Source: Aquilaria yunnanensis (taxonomy: Eukaryota; Streptophyta; Magnoliopsida; Malvales; Thymelaeaceae). From it: 64,000 nucleotides of DNA. The position numbers and the translations under genes were made by a program. Under the pieces are notes generated by a model, which was not told the DNA's origin, did not search any database, and was given only the letters and a program-made list of their open reading frames with translations. Of the stretch, positions 18,832 to 30,310 are shown in pieces (within the stretch, counting starts at the first letter, position 1; each line of letters starts with the position of its first letter). The stretch covers positions 3,534,001-3,598,000 of the forward strand of contig JBDJPA010000011.1 of the NCBI GenBank assembly GCA_039654915.1, written 5' to 3'.

Positions 18832-21813
18832 CTAAGTATAGAATTTTCTCAAGGCGTCTGAATGCCACGTATTTTTTAATTCTATACCTTCGGAATCGCC
18901 GATCTTGTACACCCCTTTTCGTACTTCGGCAAGGATCAGATAGGGACCTTCCCAGTTCGCGCGAAATACCCCGTGGGGTGGCCTACGAGGTGCAAATTCA
19001 GCCTTTCGGAGAACGAGGTCTCCTTTCTTTATTCCTTTTGGCCTGGCACGCAAGTTTATAGCCGTGGCCACTCTTTGCTGAAAAGCTTTTCTTCTCAGCT
19101 CCGCTATTTCTCTGTGTTCGCCGACGAGGTCGAGCTTGGTTCTTAGGCCGAGGTCATTTCTACTTTCATCAAAAACTTGTACTCGGATTGATGGTTGCAC
19201 TACCTCGATTGGGATGATGGCCTCTGTACCGAAAACGAGTGAAAAAGGCGTTTCCCCTGTTGCTCTTCGGGTTGTTGTTCGGTAGCTCCACAGTACACTT
19301 TGGAGCTCTCCTGGCCATTTCCCTTTTGCTTCCCCCAGCCTCTTTTTCAGACCATCTTTTATGGTCCTGTTAGATACTTCTACCTGCCCATTGCTTTGGG
19401 GGTGAGCTACTGGGGCGAAGTGCATTTTTGTTCCGAGGTCACTGATAAATTCCTGGAACCATTTGTCTATAAACTGGGATCCATTATCAGCTACTAGTAC
19501 CCTTGGTATGTCAAATCTGCATATGATGTTCTTCCATACGAACTTCTGCACTTCTTTTGCCGAGATAGTAGCCAATGGTTCCGCCTCGACCCATTTGGAG
19601 AAATAGTCTACTGCTACTACGCAGAATTTCACGCCTCCAGGCGCTGTTGGGAGTGGTCCTATGAGGTATATTCCCCAGACTGCGAAGGGCCAGGGATAGT
19701 CAGCCGAAGTCACCATTTCCGAGGGTGTCTTCTGGATATTTGCGTGTTTTTGGCAGTTACCACATATTCGGACGAACTGCCTAGCGTCCTTTCTCAAGGT
19801 AGGCCAAAAGTATCCTTGGCGCAGTATTATTGCCGCCAGGGCGTCGGTTCCAATGTGTGAACCACAAGCGCCTTCGTGGACTTCTTTGAGGATCATTTCA
19901 GTATCTTCTTCGCCAACGCACCTCTGTAAAGGATTTGCATATCCCTGCCGATACAGTTCTTCGCCTATTAGGAAGAATCGCCCGGAGCGTCTTCGCACCT
20001 TTACAGCCTCGATGGGGTCTTCGGGGAGCACGTTGTTCACAAGATACCTTTTTATCGGGTCTTTCCAGCCTTTTTCCGAAGTTACTATGCTCAGTACTTC
20101 AATGCTCGGGCGGCTTAGTACCTCGGTGTATGTTTTTGACTTCGACAAGCAGTCTGCTTCGGCGTTATCCCGTCGAGGTACGTTTTCGATCCGTATGGTG
20201 TCGAACTCTCGAATGAGCTTTGTCACCAGTTCGTGATATTTTGCCAAGATTGGGTCCTTCGCCCCATAGTCTCCTGCCGTTTGCCGAACTACTAGCTGGG
20301 AATCGCTGTGGGCTTTTAGATTTCGTACGCCAATTCTTCTGGCTAGGCGCAATCCTACTATGAGGGCTTCATACTCAGCCACATTATTGGTGACGTTGAA
20401 GCTGAACTTAATAGCCTTCATTACTTCAAGGCCTTCGGGACCTCCGATAATTACCCCAGCTCCCTGGTGTTCGGACCCCGAGGCTCCATCGACGTACAAA
20501 GTCCACTCTGGCTCACCTTCGCCTGGATCTGGATGGCTATCTTCGGTGGTGGGTACTTCGGCAATAAAGTCTGCCAGAGCTTGAGCTTTTATGGCTTTTC
20601 GAGGTTCATAAGTGATGTCGTGTTCGCCAAGCTCTATGAACCATTTGGAAAGCCTTCCCGAATGATCCACTTTTCTCATGACATCGCGCAGAGGTAGACT
20701 GCTTCGAACGACGATAGGGTGAGCCTGAAAATATGGTCGCAGCCTTCTTCCTGCTAGCACAAAGGCATATATAGCTCTTTGCAACAGAGGGTACCTGACT
20801 TCAGCGCCATGCAGGGACTTGCTTACGTAGTAGACTGGCCATTGCTTCGGCCCCTCTTCTTTCACAAGGACCGAGCTTACGGCTTTTTCTGCGACGGTGA
20901 TGTATAACACGAGGGGTTCTCTCTCGCGAGGTTGCCGCAAAGTGGACAGACCGGCTAAGTAAATTTTGAGTTCCTCCCAGGCCTTTTGGCAGTCTTCACC
21001 CCAAGGATGGTCAATACTCCCGAGGTTGTCCTCCTTTTTTGCAGCCTTAGTGAGGACTTTGAAGAATGGTCGACACCGGTCTCCATATCTGGAAATAAAC
21101 CTGCTGATGGAGGTTATCCTTCCAGTGAGCCTCTGCACATCTTTTATTGTGGCAGGAGTTCGGAACTCGAGTAGAGCCTTAATTTTTTCTGGGTTGGCAT
21201 CAATGCCTCTTTCTGATACCATGTACCCAAGGAATTTTCCCGAGGTTACTTCGAAGATGCACTTTTCGGGATAAAGGCGGATCCCGAAGGCTCTGAGCTG
21301 GTGGAAAGTTTCCTTTAGATCTGCGACGTGGTCGCCAGGCAGTTTGCTTTTGACTATCATGTCATCCACATATACTTCCATGTTTCTTTCTATTTGGTCG
21401 TTAAAGACCTTGCTCATCAACCTCTGGTAGGTGGTTCTTGCGTTTTTGAGCCCGAAGGGCATCCTAATGTAGCCGTATGTTCCTCCTTCGGTGATGAAGG
21501 CGGTTTTTTCTTCATCTTCAGGGTCCATCCTTATTTGATGATACCCACTGAAGGCATCTAAGAAAGTTAGGAGCCCGTATTCGGCAGTTGAGTCTACCAA
21601 TTGGTCTATCGATGGGAGAGGGTATGAATCTTTCGGGCAAGCATCGTTCAAGTTTCTGAAGTCGATCCACATCCGGAGTTTTCCACTTCCTTCTTTTGTG
21701 GCAACTACCACATTGCTTAACCATTCGGGGTACTTGACCTCCCTGATGACATCTGCTTCTAACAGTCGTTGGACTTCAGTTTTGACAAAGTTACTTTTAT
21801 GAACTGAGATGCC
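18832..21813 (-). pseudogene. RT-RNase H-integrase of inner element, long open frame
   Basis: The frame is open for about 990 codons after the TGA at 21814. RT motifs are KLRMWIDFRNLNDACPKDSY, FLDAFSGYHQIRM and VYVDDMIVKS (near 21358-21380). The connection domain is followed by RNase H with LYVDGASG, NNVAEYEALIVGL and SDSQLVVRQ. Integrase has a zinc region (GSHIGTDALA, CGNCQKH), VAVDYFSKW, VADNGSQF and GQVEVSNR, which supply the D, D and E catalytic residues, and a C-terminal GDLVLRKAEF segment of the type that ends many gypsy integrases. No stop or frameshift was seen inside this part. It is in frame with gag-protease upstream, so this was once one polyprotein. Confidence 0.88.
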
Positions 21814-24330
21814 TCACTTCTTTTGCCGGACAGGCTTTGCTTCCGGACTTACTTTGAGGCTATGTTGAATTATGTCAGGGTTTACCCCTGGCATGTCTTT
21901 CGGCGAGTAGGCAAACAGATCTTTATTTGTCAGTAGAAAAGATACAAGTTTTTCCTTGTCACCTTCGGCCAAGTTTTTCCCTATTCGGGTATTTTGGCCT
22001 GGGACAAGTTCTACTTCTTCCATTTCCGCCTTCGCAGGATTCTCTGCCTCGCCCTTTTTTGGTGCTTTCGCTTCCACAGCTTGCGCGAAGTTGTTTGCTG
22101 GAGCCTTTCGTGTTTTGACGAACACTTTCCTTACTTCGCCTTGATCTATGAAGATTTCCGCATCTTCATCCTTGGCGGCGAAAGTGACGGTTAAGTACTT
22201 GACATCAGGGTGAATGTGCAGGTTTCCCTGTGTCTGTCTTCCAAGGATGGCGTTGTACGATGAAGGGACATCCATAACGATGAACCTTGTCATTGTGGAG
22301 GCGTACAACTTTGCTGTCCCAATCACCGAAGTCCCTTTCAGCATCAAAGGGAGATCGATCCATCCGAGGACGGGCAGTTCGGACGGACCTACCCCGAAGG
22401 TAGGCAAGGTGACGGGCTTAAGGTCGCTGCTAGATACACCTAACCTCGGCAGCAAGTGTGAGAACAAGACGTCGGCATTTGATCCGTCGTCAAGCAGCAC
22501 TCTCTTGACGTCCCAGTTTCCTATTCTCGCCATGATCAATAATGGGTCGTCATGGGGAAAAATGACGGTGGAACCATCCTTTCGGGCTAGCTTTTTTGTT
22601 GGACTTTGATACTCCATGACTGCTATTTCTCTGGCCTTCCTCTTTCTTTCCGAGGATGGCAGTCCCGTCGTAATTGTTTGTATGATTCCCGCTGGAGGTG
22701 GGGGGCGCCTTTTCGGACTTCGGTTTCTCCGCCTGTCGGAGTCGTAGTCCTCATCTTCTGCCTTTCCTTCATCCTCTTTTCTCTCTTTCGGGGAAGGCAT
22801 GCGCAGATAACGCCGAAGTTGGCCCTGTTTTATCAGCGACTCTATATACTTTTTCAATTGGAAGCAGTCTTCGGTGTCGTGGTCATGGTCGCGATGAAAC
22901 TGGCAGAACTTCTTCATATTCTTTCTGTTGTCGGCAGTCATGGCCCGTGGCCGCTGGACCTGAGTTCCCTGCCTTTCCATTGTCATGAGGATGTTGGTCC
23001 TTCTGGTGTTCAGGGGTGTGAAAATGGGGAGTTTCCTTCCTCGCGTTCTCCGAGGTCGGCCTGCCTGTTCGGTGGGATACCGGGTTTGCTGGCTGGACCC
23101 CTCGGCCCGGGTGTGATCGGACTTCGGTCCGCCCATTCTCAGTTCTTCGGCTGTCATATGCTGTTCGGCCCTTCGGTAAAATTCGCCCAGCGTGTCCGGG
23201 GGGTCCTTGGAGAATTCGTAAAACAGCTGTGAGTCCCTCCGAAGGCCCCGTGTCATCACGAGGATGCGTACTTCGGGCCGAAAGTCTGGGACACTCAAGG
23301 CCTCTCTGTTAAATCTCTCGACATAGTTGCGGATGGTCTCTCCAGTTCTTTGCGCTATGTCGAACATCTGAACCAGCATCTTCGCCGTTGGCCGACTTCC
23401 GATAAACTGCTGCGTGAAGGCTGTGGATAACTCCTGGAACTCCGTGATGGTTCCTGGGGCCAATGAATTATACCAGGCTGTTGCTGGCCCAGTGAGAGTG
23501 ACCTCGAAACATTTGCACAAGGTAGCGTCGTCGGCACCGTGCATCATCATGCTGCGTCTGTACTTGGTCAGATGGGCCTGTGGATCAGTACGGCCATCAT
23601 AAGTTTCCAGCCGAGGTACTCTGAAATCACCTGGCGTGGCTGCCTCAACTACATCTTGGGTGAATGGGGACTCATCCCCACAAAAGGTTCCAGACAGCCT
23701 AGCCCAGACGGGTTTGCGGGCCACCTGTTTCTCCACTCTGTCCAACCTCACCAATATCTTCTCCATAAGGATCATGGCGCTAGGTTCTTCTTCTGGGAGG
23801 GGAGATTGTTGGTGTCTCTTCGGAGAGTGAGTTCAGCGCTGAGGGGATAGGGACCTCGCCTCAGGTGACTGGCTCCTCCTGTGTGTGATTTTGGGTCGTC
23901 TTGACCCCGCTTGTCCCACGAGCCGTGCCCTGAGGGGCATGTTTTTCATTGAAGACTCCTCTCGTGGGTCTCTGCATCCCGAACTACGATGGGTTGGTTT
24001 AGGACTTTTTTCCCGAGGGTGTGCTGGTGAAGGAGGCCTTTGGGCTTGAGCTTGTTGCGGCCATCTTCGGTCTATCTGTTGTGTCATTTCAGCCACAACA
24101 GAACGTTGAAAGTCGCACAGAAAGCTCATGGTTATGACCAGAGGACACTCTTCCTCAGGCGTGGAAGTCCTTGGGAGGGCTTGCTCAGTGGCCGGTTGGA
24201 CTTCAGGCGCAAACGGGGACCTCGGGAGTCCCTTGTCCTTAGAACGCCGAGTCTCAACGACGGCGACCCGAGGATGGGTTCCCACAGACAGCGCCAAATA
24301 ATGCCCTGAGACATCTTCACTGGAAGGCAT
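21814..24330 (-). pseudogene. Gag-protease of inner element with two in-frame stops
   Basis: The in-frame ATG at 24330-24328 lies inside the 5' LTR, and the frame runs across the LTR end and primer site into gag. Gag contains ATAWYNSLAPGTITEFQEL, QQFIGSRPTAK, IRNYVERFNREAL and KKFCQFHRDHDHDTEDCFQL. Protease follows with RVLLDDGSNADVLF and the conserved PTFGVGPSELPVLG and SSYNAILGR stretches. Breaks are a TGA at 23835-23833 in the Ser/Arg-rich N-terminal part and a TGA at 21816-21814 just after VRQKK, where the outer copy has TGG. Both fit single transitions. Gag, protease and the following RT share one frame, so no frameshift would have been needed for expression. Confidence 0.85.
24279..24298 (-). 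other. Primer binding site of inner element
   Basis: Directly after the 5' LTR on the minus strand: TTTGGCGCTGTCTGTGGGAA. A TGGCRCYGTCTGTGGGAACCC core is shared with the outer element. It is the position and TGG start expected for a tRNA 3' end complement. The tRNA was not identified here. Confidence 0.7.
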
Positions 24331-25151
24331 GGTGACTTCCGGGAGGACTTCCTGTGAGGGAGAGCGTCTGGAGTTGAGGTTTCCCAGGGGAATGTGCCTG
24401 AAAAGCTCAGAGAAGATGGTTAGGAGGTCCCCGGGGTGCTTTTCCGGGGAGGAGCCTTCGACGCCCAAGTCAGCTTCTTGAGGAGGCAAGGGGAAGCACT
24501 AGAGTTTTTAGTGGGCTTGCCTGTATTTTCTCGAGGATGAGGAGTCGAACCGTTTGCCAAGGTCTGTTCCCTGGTATTTATAGAGAAGCCCAGCCCGTTC
24601 AGATGACGACACGTGTTCGGTAGGATGTTCTCTGAGTTTTTGGGCGTAGGGGGCAAGTAGCCGGTGACAGGCTCCTTGAGTCTTGAACTGAGACAAGTCG
24701 TGACAAGACCTGGACGGCGTCGGCGTGTCAAATTGCCGTTTGAGGTGACATGTAGCGTCTGTGGGCGGTATGTCAGAGGCTCCTTAAATGCTCATGCCGT
24801 ACTCCCGAGGTCCTCTGGGCGATGTCGTTCTTTGACACGGTCGCCCTTCTTCGAGAGTTATGCTCATGCTCTTGGGGGGTTCCCTTGTTCGGAGGTTCCA
24901 CCTTCGGGGAGATTCCCTTCTGTTTGCGATAGCTAATTCTCTGCATCCGAAGGCGATCCGTTCGGTCCCCCGAGGGAGCCGGCACCATCTTTGCGATCCC
25001 TGGCGTTCTTGCTGAAGTTCAAAGTTCGGGGTGCTTGGCTTCGTTCCTTCCGAGGTCAGTGATGGTGTCTCTTTCGAGTAACGCCAAGCTTCCTGACCAG
25101 ACTTTCGGCAGGAAGTACGCACTGGGAGAGGAGATAGTCCTTCGGCTATCA
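24299..25151 (-). repeat. 5' LTR of inner element
   Basis: Matches 14467-15320. A minus-strand TATA box CTATAAATA at 24575-24583 would place transcription start near 24550, leaving the ATG at 24330 within the transcribed part of the LTR. Confidence 0.9.
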
Positions 25152-25156
25152 CTAGC
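25152..25156. repeat. Target site duplication, right copy, inner retrotransposon
   Basis: CTAGC, identical to 14462-14466. Confidence 0.9.
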
Positions 25157-25678
25157 CTCCTTTGGGGCCCTTTCCCCAATGGGTCACATCCTGGGGGGCA
25201 CGTCTTCCATAGAAGATGTGTCAAAAGAGTATTCACTCCTTGAACTCTGGTAGGTGGACCCCGAGCTTCTCTCCCGATGTGCTACCGAGGAGGAGGCCCT
25301 TCGGACCAGTGGGGGGTGAGGTTATCTCCGGTCAAGCTGCTGAGTTACTTCGGCGACGATAGAGCGCTGGAAATCTCGCAAGAAGCCCATCGTTACTGTT
25401 AGTGGGCGGTCGTCTTCCGGTATGGAAGTTTTTGCCGTGGGCTGCTGGGTCACCGGTTGAGCCTCGGGCGCAAAGGTGGACTTCAGGAGTCCCTTGTCTT
25501 TTGAGCGCCGAGTCTCTACGGCGGCGACCTGGGAAAGGGTTCCCACAGACGGTGCCAAATGATGCCTTGCAGCATCTTCATTGTGTGACATAGTGAGACC
25601 GGGAAGGACTTCCAGTGAGGGAGAACGTCTGAAGTGGATATTTCCCAGGAGAATCTGCCTAAAACACTTAGAAAACAT
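25157..25678 (-). pseudogene. 5' part of outer gag, separated by the inner insertion
   Basis: The frame starts at an ATG inside the 5' LTR (25678, or 25590), crosses the LTR end and primer site, and matches the inner gag leader: VETRRSKDKGLLKSTFAPEA, then MGFLRDFQRSIVAEVTQQLD. A TAA follows Asp-Arg-Arg at 25324-25322, where the inner copy has TGG. A second stop (TGA) lies near 25190. The frame then continues into the TSD and on to the gag part at 14466. Confidence 0.75.
25540..25559 (-). other. Primer binding site of outer element
   Basis: TTTGGCACCGTCTGTGGGAA on the minus strand, directly after the 5' LTR. It is nearly identical to the inner element's site, so both probably used the same tRNA primer. 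Confidence 0.7.
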
Positions 25679-26353
25679 AAGTTGGGAGGTCCCTGAAGTT
25701 TTTTTCCAGGGAGGAGCCTCCGACGCCCAAGTCAGTGTTTTGGAAGTGGAGAGAAAGTATAAACGGAGAAGTTTTCTCCTGGGGTGCTTACCGAGTATTT
25801 ATATATGGGTGAACAGTAGAAGTCCGTTTGACGTGGCCAACCCAGATTATGACATGTGTTCGGCCAAATGCGATCCGTACCTTCGGGGAGAAGAGGAACA
25901 TTTAGTCGCCCGCAAGCCGCCTAGCCAGGAGCCTAGGCCACGCGAGGGCGGCGTGTCAAAGCGTGTCTGAGGGCAGCGTGTCGGGGATGTGTCAGAGGCT
26001 CCTTAATTGCTTCTGCCGTACTCCCGAAGTCCCTTTGGTAGAAGAGAGCTCTTCGGAGCAGGAGAACTATCTCCCGAGATCACTTCACTAATCCAGGAAT
26101 ATCCTTGCCAAGGGTGGTCCCGTTCGAGGACGTCCTTCCGAACCAAAGGTGGTTCGGTCGTCTTCCCGAGAATGATGATGGAGCGTTTTCCCGAGGTTGG
26201 TACTGTCGTCTCTAGGGATGTTGAAGCATTACCGAGGTCGGATGTAAAATGGGGGCCGGACACCCTCCTTTCTGAAGTCAGTGCTTTCCTTTCTGAGGTT
26301 GGTGTCTTACCCGAGGCTGCGGGTTCGAAGGGTGATAGGCATTTCGGCTATCA
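25560..26353 (-). repeat. 5' LTR of outer element
   Basis: Starts TGATGCCTTGCAGC and ends GGCTATCA. A minus-strand TATA box ATATATAAATA is at 25796-25806. It lacks the near-palindromic 30-bp insertion found in its partner. Confidence 0.9.
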
Positions 26354-26358
26354 CATAG
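26354..26358. repeat. Target site duplication, right copy, outer retrotransposon
   Basis: CATAG, identical to 4919-4923. Confidence 0.9.
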
Positions 26359-26424
26359 GATACTCATGTAAACATATCTAAATCTACATCCTTAATATAT
26401 TATTTAGTACTGCTGTAATTGATT

Positions 26425-27868
26425 AATGAAAAAACTTAAAAACAATTTGGTTGAACCTACAGTCTTTTCCTCGCTGTTTCAAATACCTACACTTACCCTT
26501 CTCACAAGTTAACACAATGATCCACAGAGAAAATAACTGACTTTCATTTTCTTAACCTTTTTCCATAAAAACCTAACCCCATTGACATTTCATCCCACCT
26601 TTTCTCCTCCCCTGTCTACATCTCTCCCTCGCCCTCCCTTCTCCCTCATTCACACCGAACACTGGCGACCCTTGTTGGAGCACCCACTGACAGCATGACG
26701 TTGCTAAGGAGCAAAACCAGATGGAAAACCCATCTATTCTCTTTTTCCCACTACCTCAAAAACCCATTTATTTTCCGAGTCGTTCTTCTCTACCCTGCTG
26801 GAAAACCTTGATCTCTACCTTATTGCGTTCAAGTTTGTTAAAAAAGAATAATTTACCAGGAACCCAACTGAGCTCTTTTAAATTCTGAGTTCTTCTCAAT
26901 GAAACACTCATCTCCCACAAGCCACTACCAAGGGAATCCCAATTTTTATCCTAAGATCAGATCTTCACCTCTCTCCCATGGCAGAACCGATGGAGCTTCC
27001 CACTTGCGAGCCATTGGTACTAGCAAAAGCGCAAAGCACAAAAATGGGACATGATTTCAATTTTTCCCTGGGTTTCAGGTCTGGTATTGGGCAGATTTCA
27101 ATCTCTCGGCCTTTCCTTCAACTGCCTCAACAGGCAGATTCTACCATCTTTGCTTTGATGTCTCATTTAATAGGCTTTCGGGGTCAAATTTGGAATTTGC
27201 TTGGGAATTGGAGCAGGAGTCTATCCAGATTCAATTAGAGCTCTTGCCGATCTGGCTCACAAATTGGATGATAATATTCACCAGTAGAGGATAAGAGACA
27301 GAACAGACTGGAATCCGCTTTGTTAACACTAGTCGGATGCAGGCAAGAGGCCATCGAACTTGCCGATGTAGTTTTACAAAGTGAGCCAGCTGATTGCACT
27401 TCTCCCGACAGTGGCAATGGGCGATGCCCGATGACCGACAGTGGCAATGACCGATGAGTGATGGACGATGGGTGATGACCAATACTTGTGAAGACAGATG
27501 AGCGATGGGTGATTCCGAATATGGTCTCCATTCCGAGTTGCTGATGACAAACTGGCGGCTGCATTGAAGTCCTGTCGGCAGAGGGGAGAGAAAGAAGAGA
27601 CCGAATGGCGGCGTGAAAGGTTTCAGTTGCGATTCGGCCGAGAAAGGAAGTAATGAGAGAGAAGAGTGGCTCATTAGATGTATAAGTTGGGGGGTAAAAC
27701 TTCTAAGGAACCAGACTAGGATGGCAAAGTTAGATATTTTCTCTTTTTTCTTTGTAACAGTGAATAATGGTGTCAATGTTGGAGGGTGTAAGTGATGTTT
27801 TAAAAATAGGGAGGACATAACTGTAAGTTTGATCAAATCTCAGGGGAATTTTTGTAATTTTTGTTTGA
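26425..27868. mobile_element. Long-TIR DNA transposon, possibly with captured gene sequence
   Basis: The left end carries GTTGAACCTACAGTCTTTTC, then TTTCAAATACCTACACTTACC. The reverse complement of the right end carries AAATTACAAAAATTCCCCTGAG, GATCAAACTTACAGTTATG and ATCACTTACACCCTCCAACA. These are two diverged copies of one terminal repeat of about 90 bp, and a third copy starts at 63888. No transposase frame was seen. The interior is more GC-rich and holds coding-like stretches: an 86-codon frame from 26978 (MAEPMELPTC, then FNFSLGFRSGIG) and, in another frame near 27200, a run reading GAGVYPDSIRALADLAHKLD. Gene capture by a Mutator-like element is possible but not shown; exact ends and target duplication were not resolved. 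Confidence 0.5.
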
Positions 27869-30100
27869 CTAATTTATAGCAAATTGAATACATTAGTTAT
27901 AATTCGATCATAAATATTGTGATATACCGTCCAATGGATTCACTGCTTCTTAGGAATTCACTTTAATTTTATTTTTCTAGAGATTAATTATATTATTTGT
28001 TATATATTTGTATATGCCATAATTTATTTTTATTTAGTATTGAATCTTTTAATGTTACTTTATCAATTCATTTATATATTTTTTTAGCTCAAAAGTATAT
28101 TATAAGAGATAGTTACAAGAAAATCATATTATAAGTCTACTGTATATCCTACTTCATTTTACCTAAGCTATTCCTTTTTTTACTGCATAAAGAAAATCCT
28201 TTTGTTCTTAATACACATAAATTCTGATATTATAAGAGATAGTTATAAAAGTATATTATAAGAGATAGTTACAAGAAAATCATATTATAAGTCTACCATA
28301 TATCCTATTTCATCCTACCTAAGCTAATCCTTTTTTTACTGCATAAAGAAAATCCTTTTGTTCTTAATACACATAAATTCTAATATATTTGCTCTTGTTT
28401 TTTGTTAATGTCATAATTATTATTTAGAACAAGACATATTTCTTGTATAGAACTCCAACCACTAAAGTATTCTACCTTTGCTCTTATAATTATCATATTC
28501 CAAGTCATGCAATTCTTTTTTTTTTTTGGAGCGGGTTATAAATATACAATTCTCTATTTCTTTATATTTATTAAAAATAAAAAAATACCAATTAATTTCT
28601 TTTATCTCATATTGCAATATGGAAACGATTTAGAAATATCTCATAAAATATAACATTTTAAAACACATCTCAAATGCAAAAAGAACAATCCTAGAAAATT
28701 TATAAAAAAAAACAAATGGATCTATTAATTAAAAGCCCATGCATTTTCAAGCAAAAGAAATATTTATGCTATTAAAAAAATACATAGTTTGTAATTATAC
28801 ATAAAATTAGTGTATTTATATACATGTCACTTAGATATAAATGAGAACGGGCAAACCTGAAATGAGAAATTGTTAACAGGGCTATGGTTGCACCATTGAA
28901 AGGGTTAGTGGCCAACGTGTGAACACATGAAAATATGGAAGGATCTCGATTGCAATAGGCCAAAGACATAAAAGACACGTGTCATCTTCTAAATAAAGAC
29001 ATAGAGCTGCAACCTTCAACAGAAGAACTGAAGAAGAACTACTTCAACACAATCCCCAAAATTTAAAGAACAAAAACTGACATTAACCCCCAAGAAAATG
29101 ATAAGTGTCGCACCCTTATGCTCCACTTCTCCTTTAATGTATTATATAAATTAAAACAAAAATCAACCTTAACAGCAACTGTGCTAGAAATGTTAAACTT
29201 TTCTAAATAAATGAAGTACTAAATTTGTTCTCACATGAACATTATATGATTCACGGAACCGCCATTACCAAGTTCAAATTAACTCTAGGCATAAGTATTT
29301 TCATCCCAACGCATATCACATACAAAACTTACCAACACCTTGAATTCGAGAAGTTAGAACCAACTCCAATTAGAAATGCTTCAGTTTCTTCTTGAGCAAG
29401 AAACTACACCTAGTTCAAAAATATCACCCAATTTTTACTCAAACTACCATGAAAAGTATTTTTGTTGTGATCTGTGTCTCTGAAACGCTCAAAATTGAAA
29501 AAAAAAAAAAAAAAGGGATGAATTCCAGAATTTCACCTAAAATAGAAATTATGGTTCGAACGTCACTCTTGCCTTCCAGTTTCCTGATTTTAACCAAGCA
29601 AGTCCCAAGTTTACTAGATTTGCTACCCAACACCATTATTTTCTTTCCTTCTTTCGTTTTTTTTTCAGTTTTGTGCAATTTAATCCTTCTTCTTTTCGTT
29701 TTCCGTAGCATTAAGTCCTCCTTTTCCTTTGAATAGCAAGATATTCTCTTGGATATCACGTTACTTCCTTATTCTGTCATTCAAGTCACTACACTTTTTT
29801 TTTTTTAAATGAAAATTGCCTCAATAGATTAATTATGATTGGAACCAAGTACAGCAGATAACCAATCTGGCAGAGAAGTGGTGTAAACAACACAACTTGC
29901 TTGTCGGTACGATGAACGAGCAAGTCAGTAAATTACCATATTACCCCTTCTACTCCCATGACAGAAGACTACTGAAGTAAAATCTGAAATTAAACATAGA
30001 TATCCTCAAGAATAACACCAAATGGGAGGTTAAATTCCCTTTAACTAGAACGAAGTGCAGAAATTAAAACCAAAGACTCTAACTCAATAATGAAACAATG
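27869..30100. other. AT-rich intergenic DNA
   Basis: Strongly AT-rich, with homopolymer runs near 28508 (T) and 29496 (A). A tandem duplication at 28091-28390 is listed separately. No gene is recognised; the longer frames around 29392-29759 cross poly-A/T runs and have no coding look. Confidence 0.55.
28091..28390. repeat. Tandem duplication, 156-bp period
   Basis: Two copies starting AAAAGTATATTATAAGAGAT at 28091 and 28247. They share GTCTAC.ATATATCCTA and GCATAAAGAAAATCC at the same spacing. Copy two ends near 28390. Confidence 0.8.
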
Positions 30101-30104
30101 CCAC

Positions 30105-30310
30105 TAGTGGGTGCAAGCCTCAAGAAGTGCATAGAAAATCACAAAAAGCCTCCACCTGAATAACACTCCCATAAAATGATAATTCATGAGACATAAGAAG
30201 TAAAGTCTTATCATAATAATCACGAGTCACAACCCCAATTCCTGTGGAAGCAAGTGATCGTCTAACCCGACGACAAATGTCCCATTGTTTTCCAATACAA
30301 CTCAGTTGAA
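30105..30310 (-). pseudogene. Possible LINE RNase H remnant
   Basis: The minus strand reads RRSLASTGIGVVTRDYYDKT and continues with Leu-Leu-Leu-Met-Ser-His and a Val-Glu-Ala-Phe. This resembles the (A/T)GIG.V.RD....L start and E.. residue pattern of the RNase H domain at the end of plant L1-type LINEs. It is short and isolated, so the call is tentative. Confidence 0.35.

Larger units (their letters stand above)
14467..25151 (-). mobile_element. Inner Ty3/gypsy Tat-like LTR retrotransposon (10.7 kb), full length
   Basis: LTRs of 854 bp (left) and 853 bp (right) and 5-bp CTAGC duplications bound the element. It carries gag-protease-RT-RNase H-integrase on the minus strand and the antisense gene on the plus strand, in the same layout as the outer element. 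Its LTRs share recognisable end sequences with the outer LTRs (TGATGCCCTG, CTTC.GTGAGGGAGA.CGTCTG) but are clearly a different subfamily. By eye its two LTRs differ from each other less than the outer pair do, as expected for a later insertion. The right LTR starts TAATG rather than TGATG, a single transition that damages the terminal dinucleotide. Confidence 0.92.
4924..26353 (-). mobile_element. Outer Ty3/gypsy Tat-like LTR retrotransposon carrying a nested relative
   Basis: The element is bounded by LTRs of 824 bp (left) and 794 bp (right), both starting TGATGCC and ending GGCTATCA on the plus strand, with CATAG duplications outside. The coding order on the minus strand is gag, protease, RT, RNase H, integrase. 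An opposite-strand gene lies between integrase and the 3' (left) LTR. The span is 21.4 kb because a 10.7-kb relative sits inside gag; without it the element is close to 10.7 kb. All coding parts carry stops or frameshifts. Assignment to the Tat group rests on the antisense extra gene and on the DDGS-type protease, YVDD RT and integrase motifs; a phylogeny was not run. Confidence 0.9.

Noticed and set aside
26978..27238. 86-codon plus-strand frame as an independent host gene
   Set aside because: It lies between the inverted ends of a transposon-like element, has no recognised domain, and the coding look changes frame downstream. Kept only as possible captured sequence.
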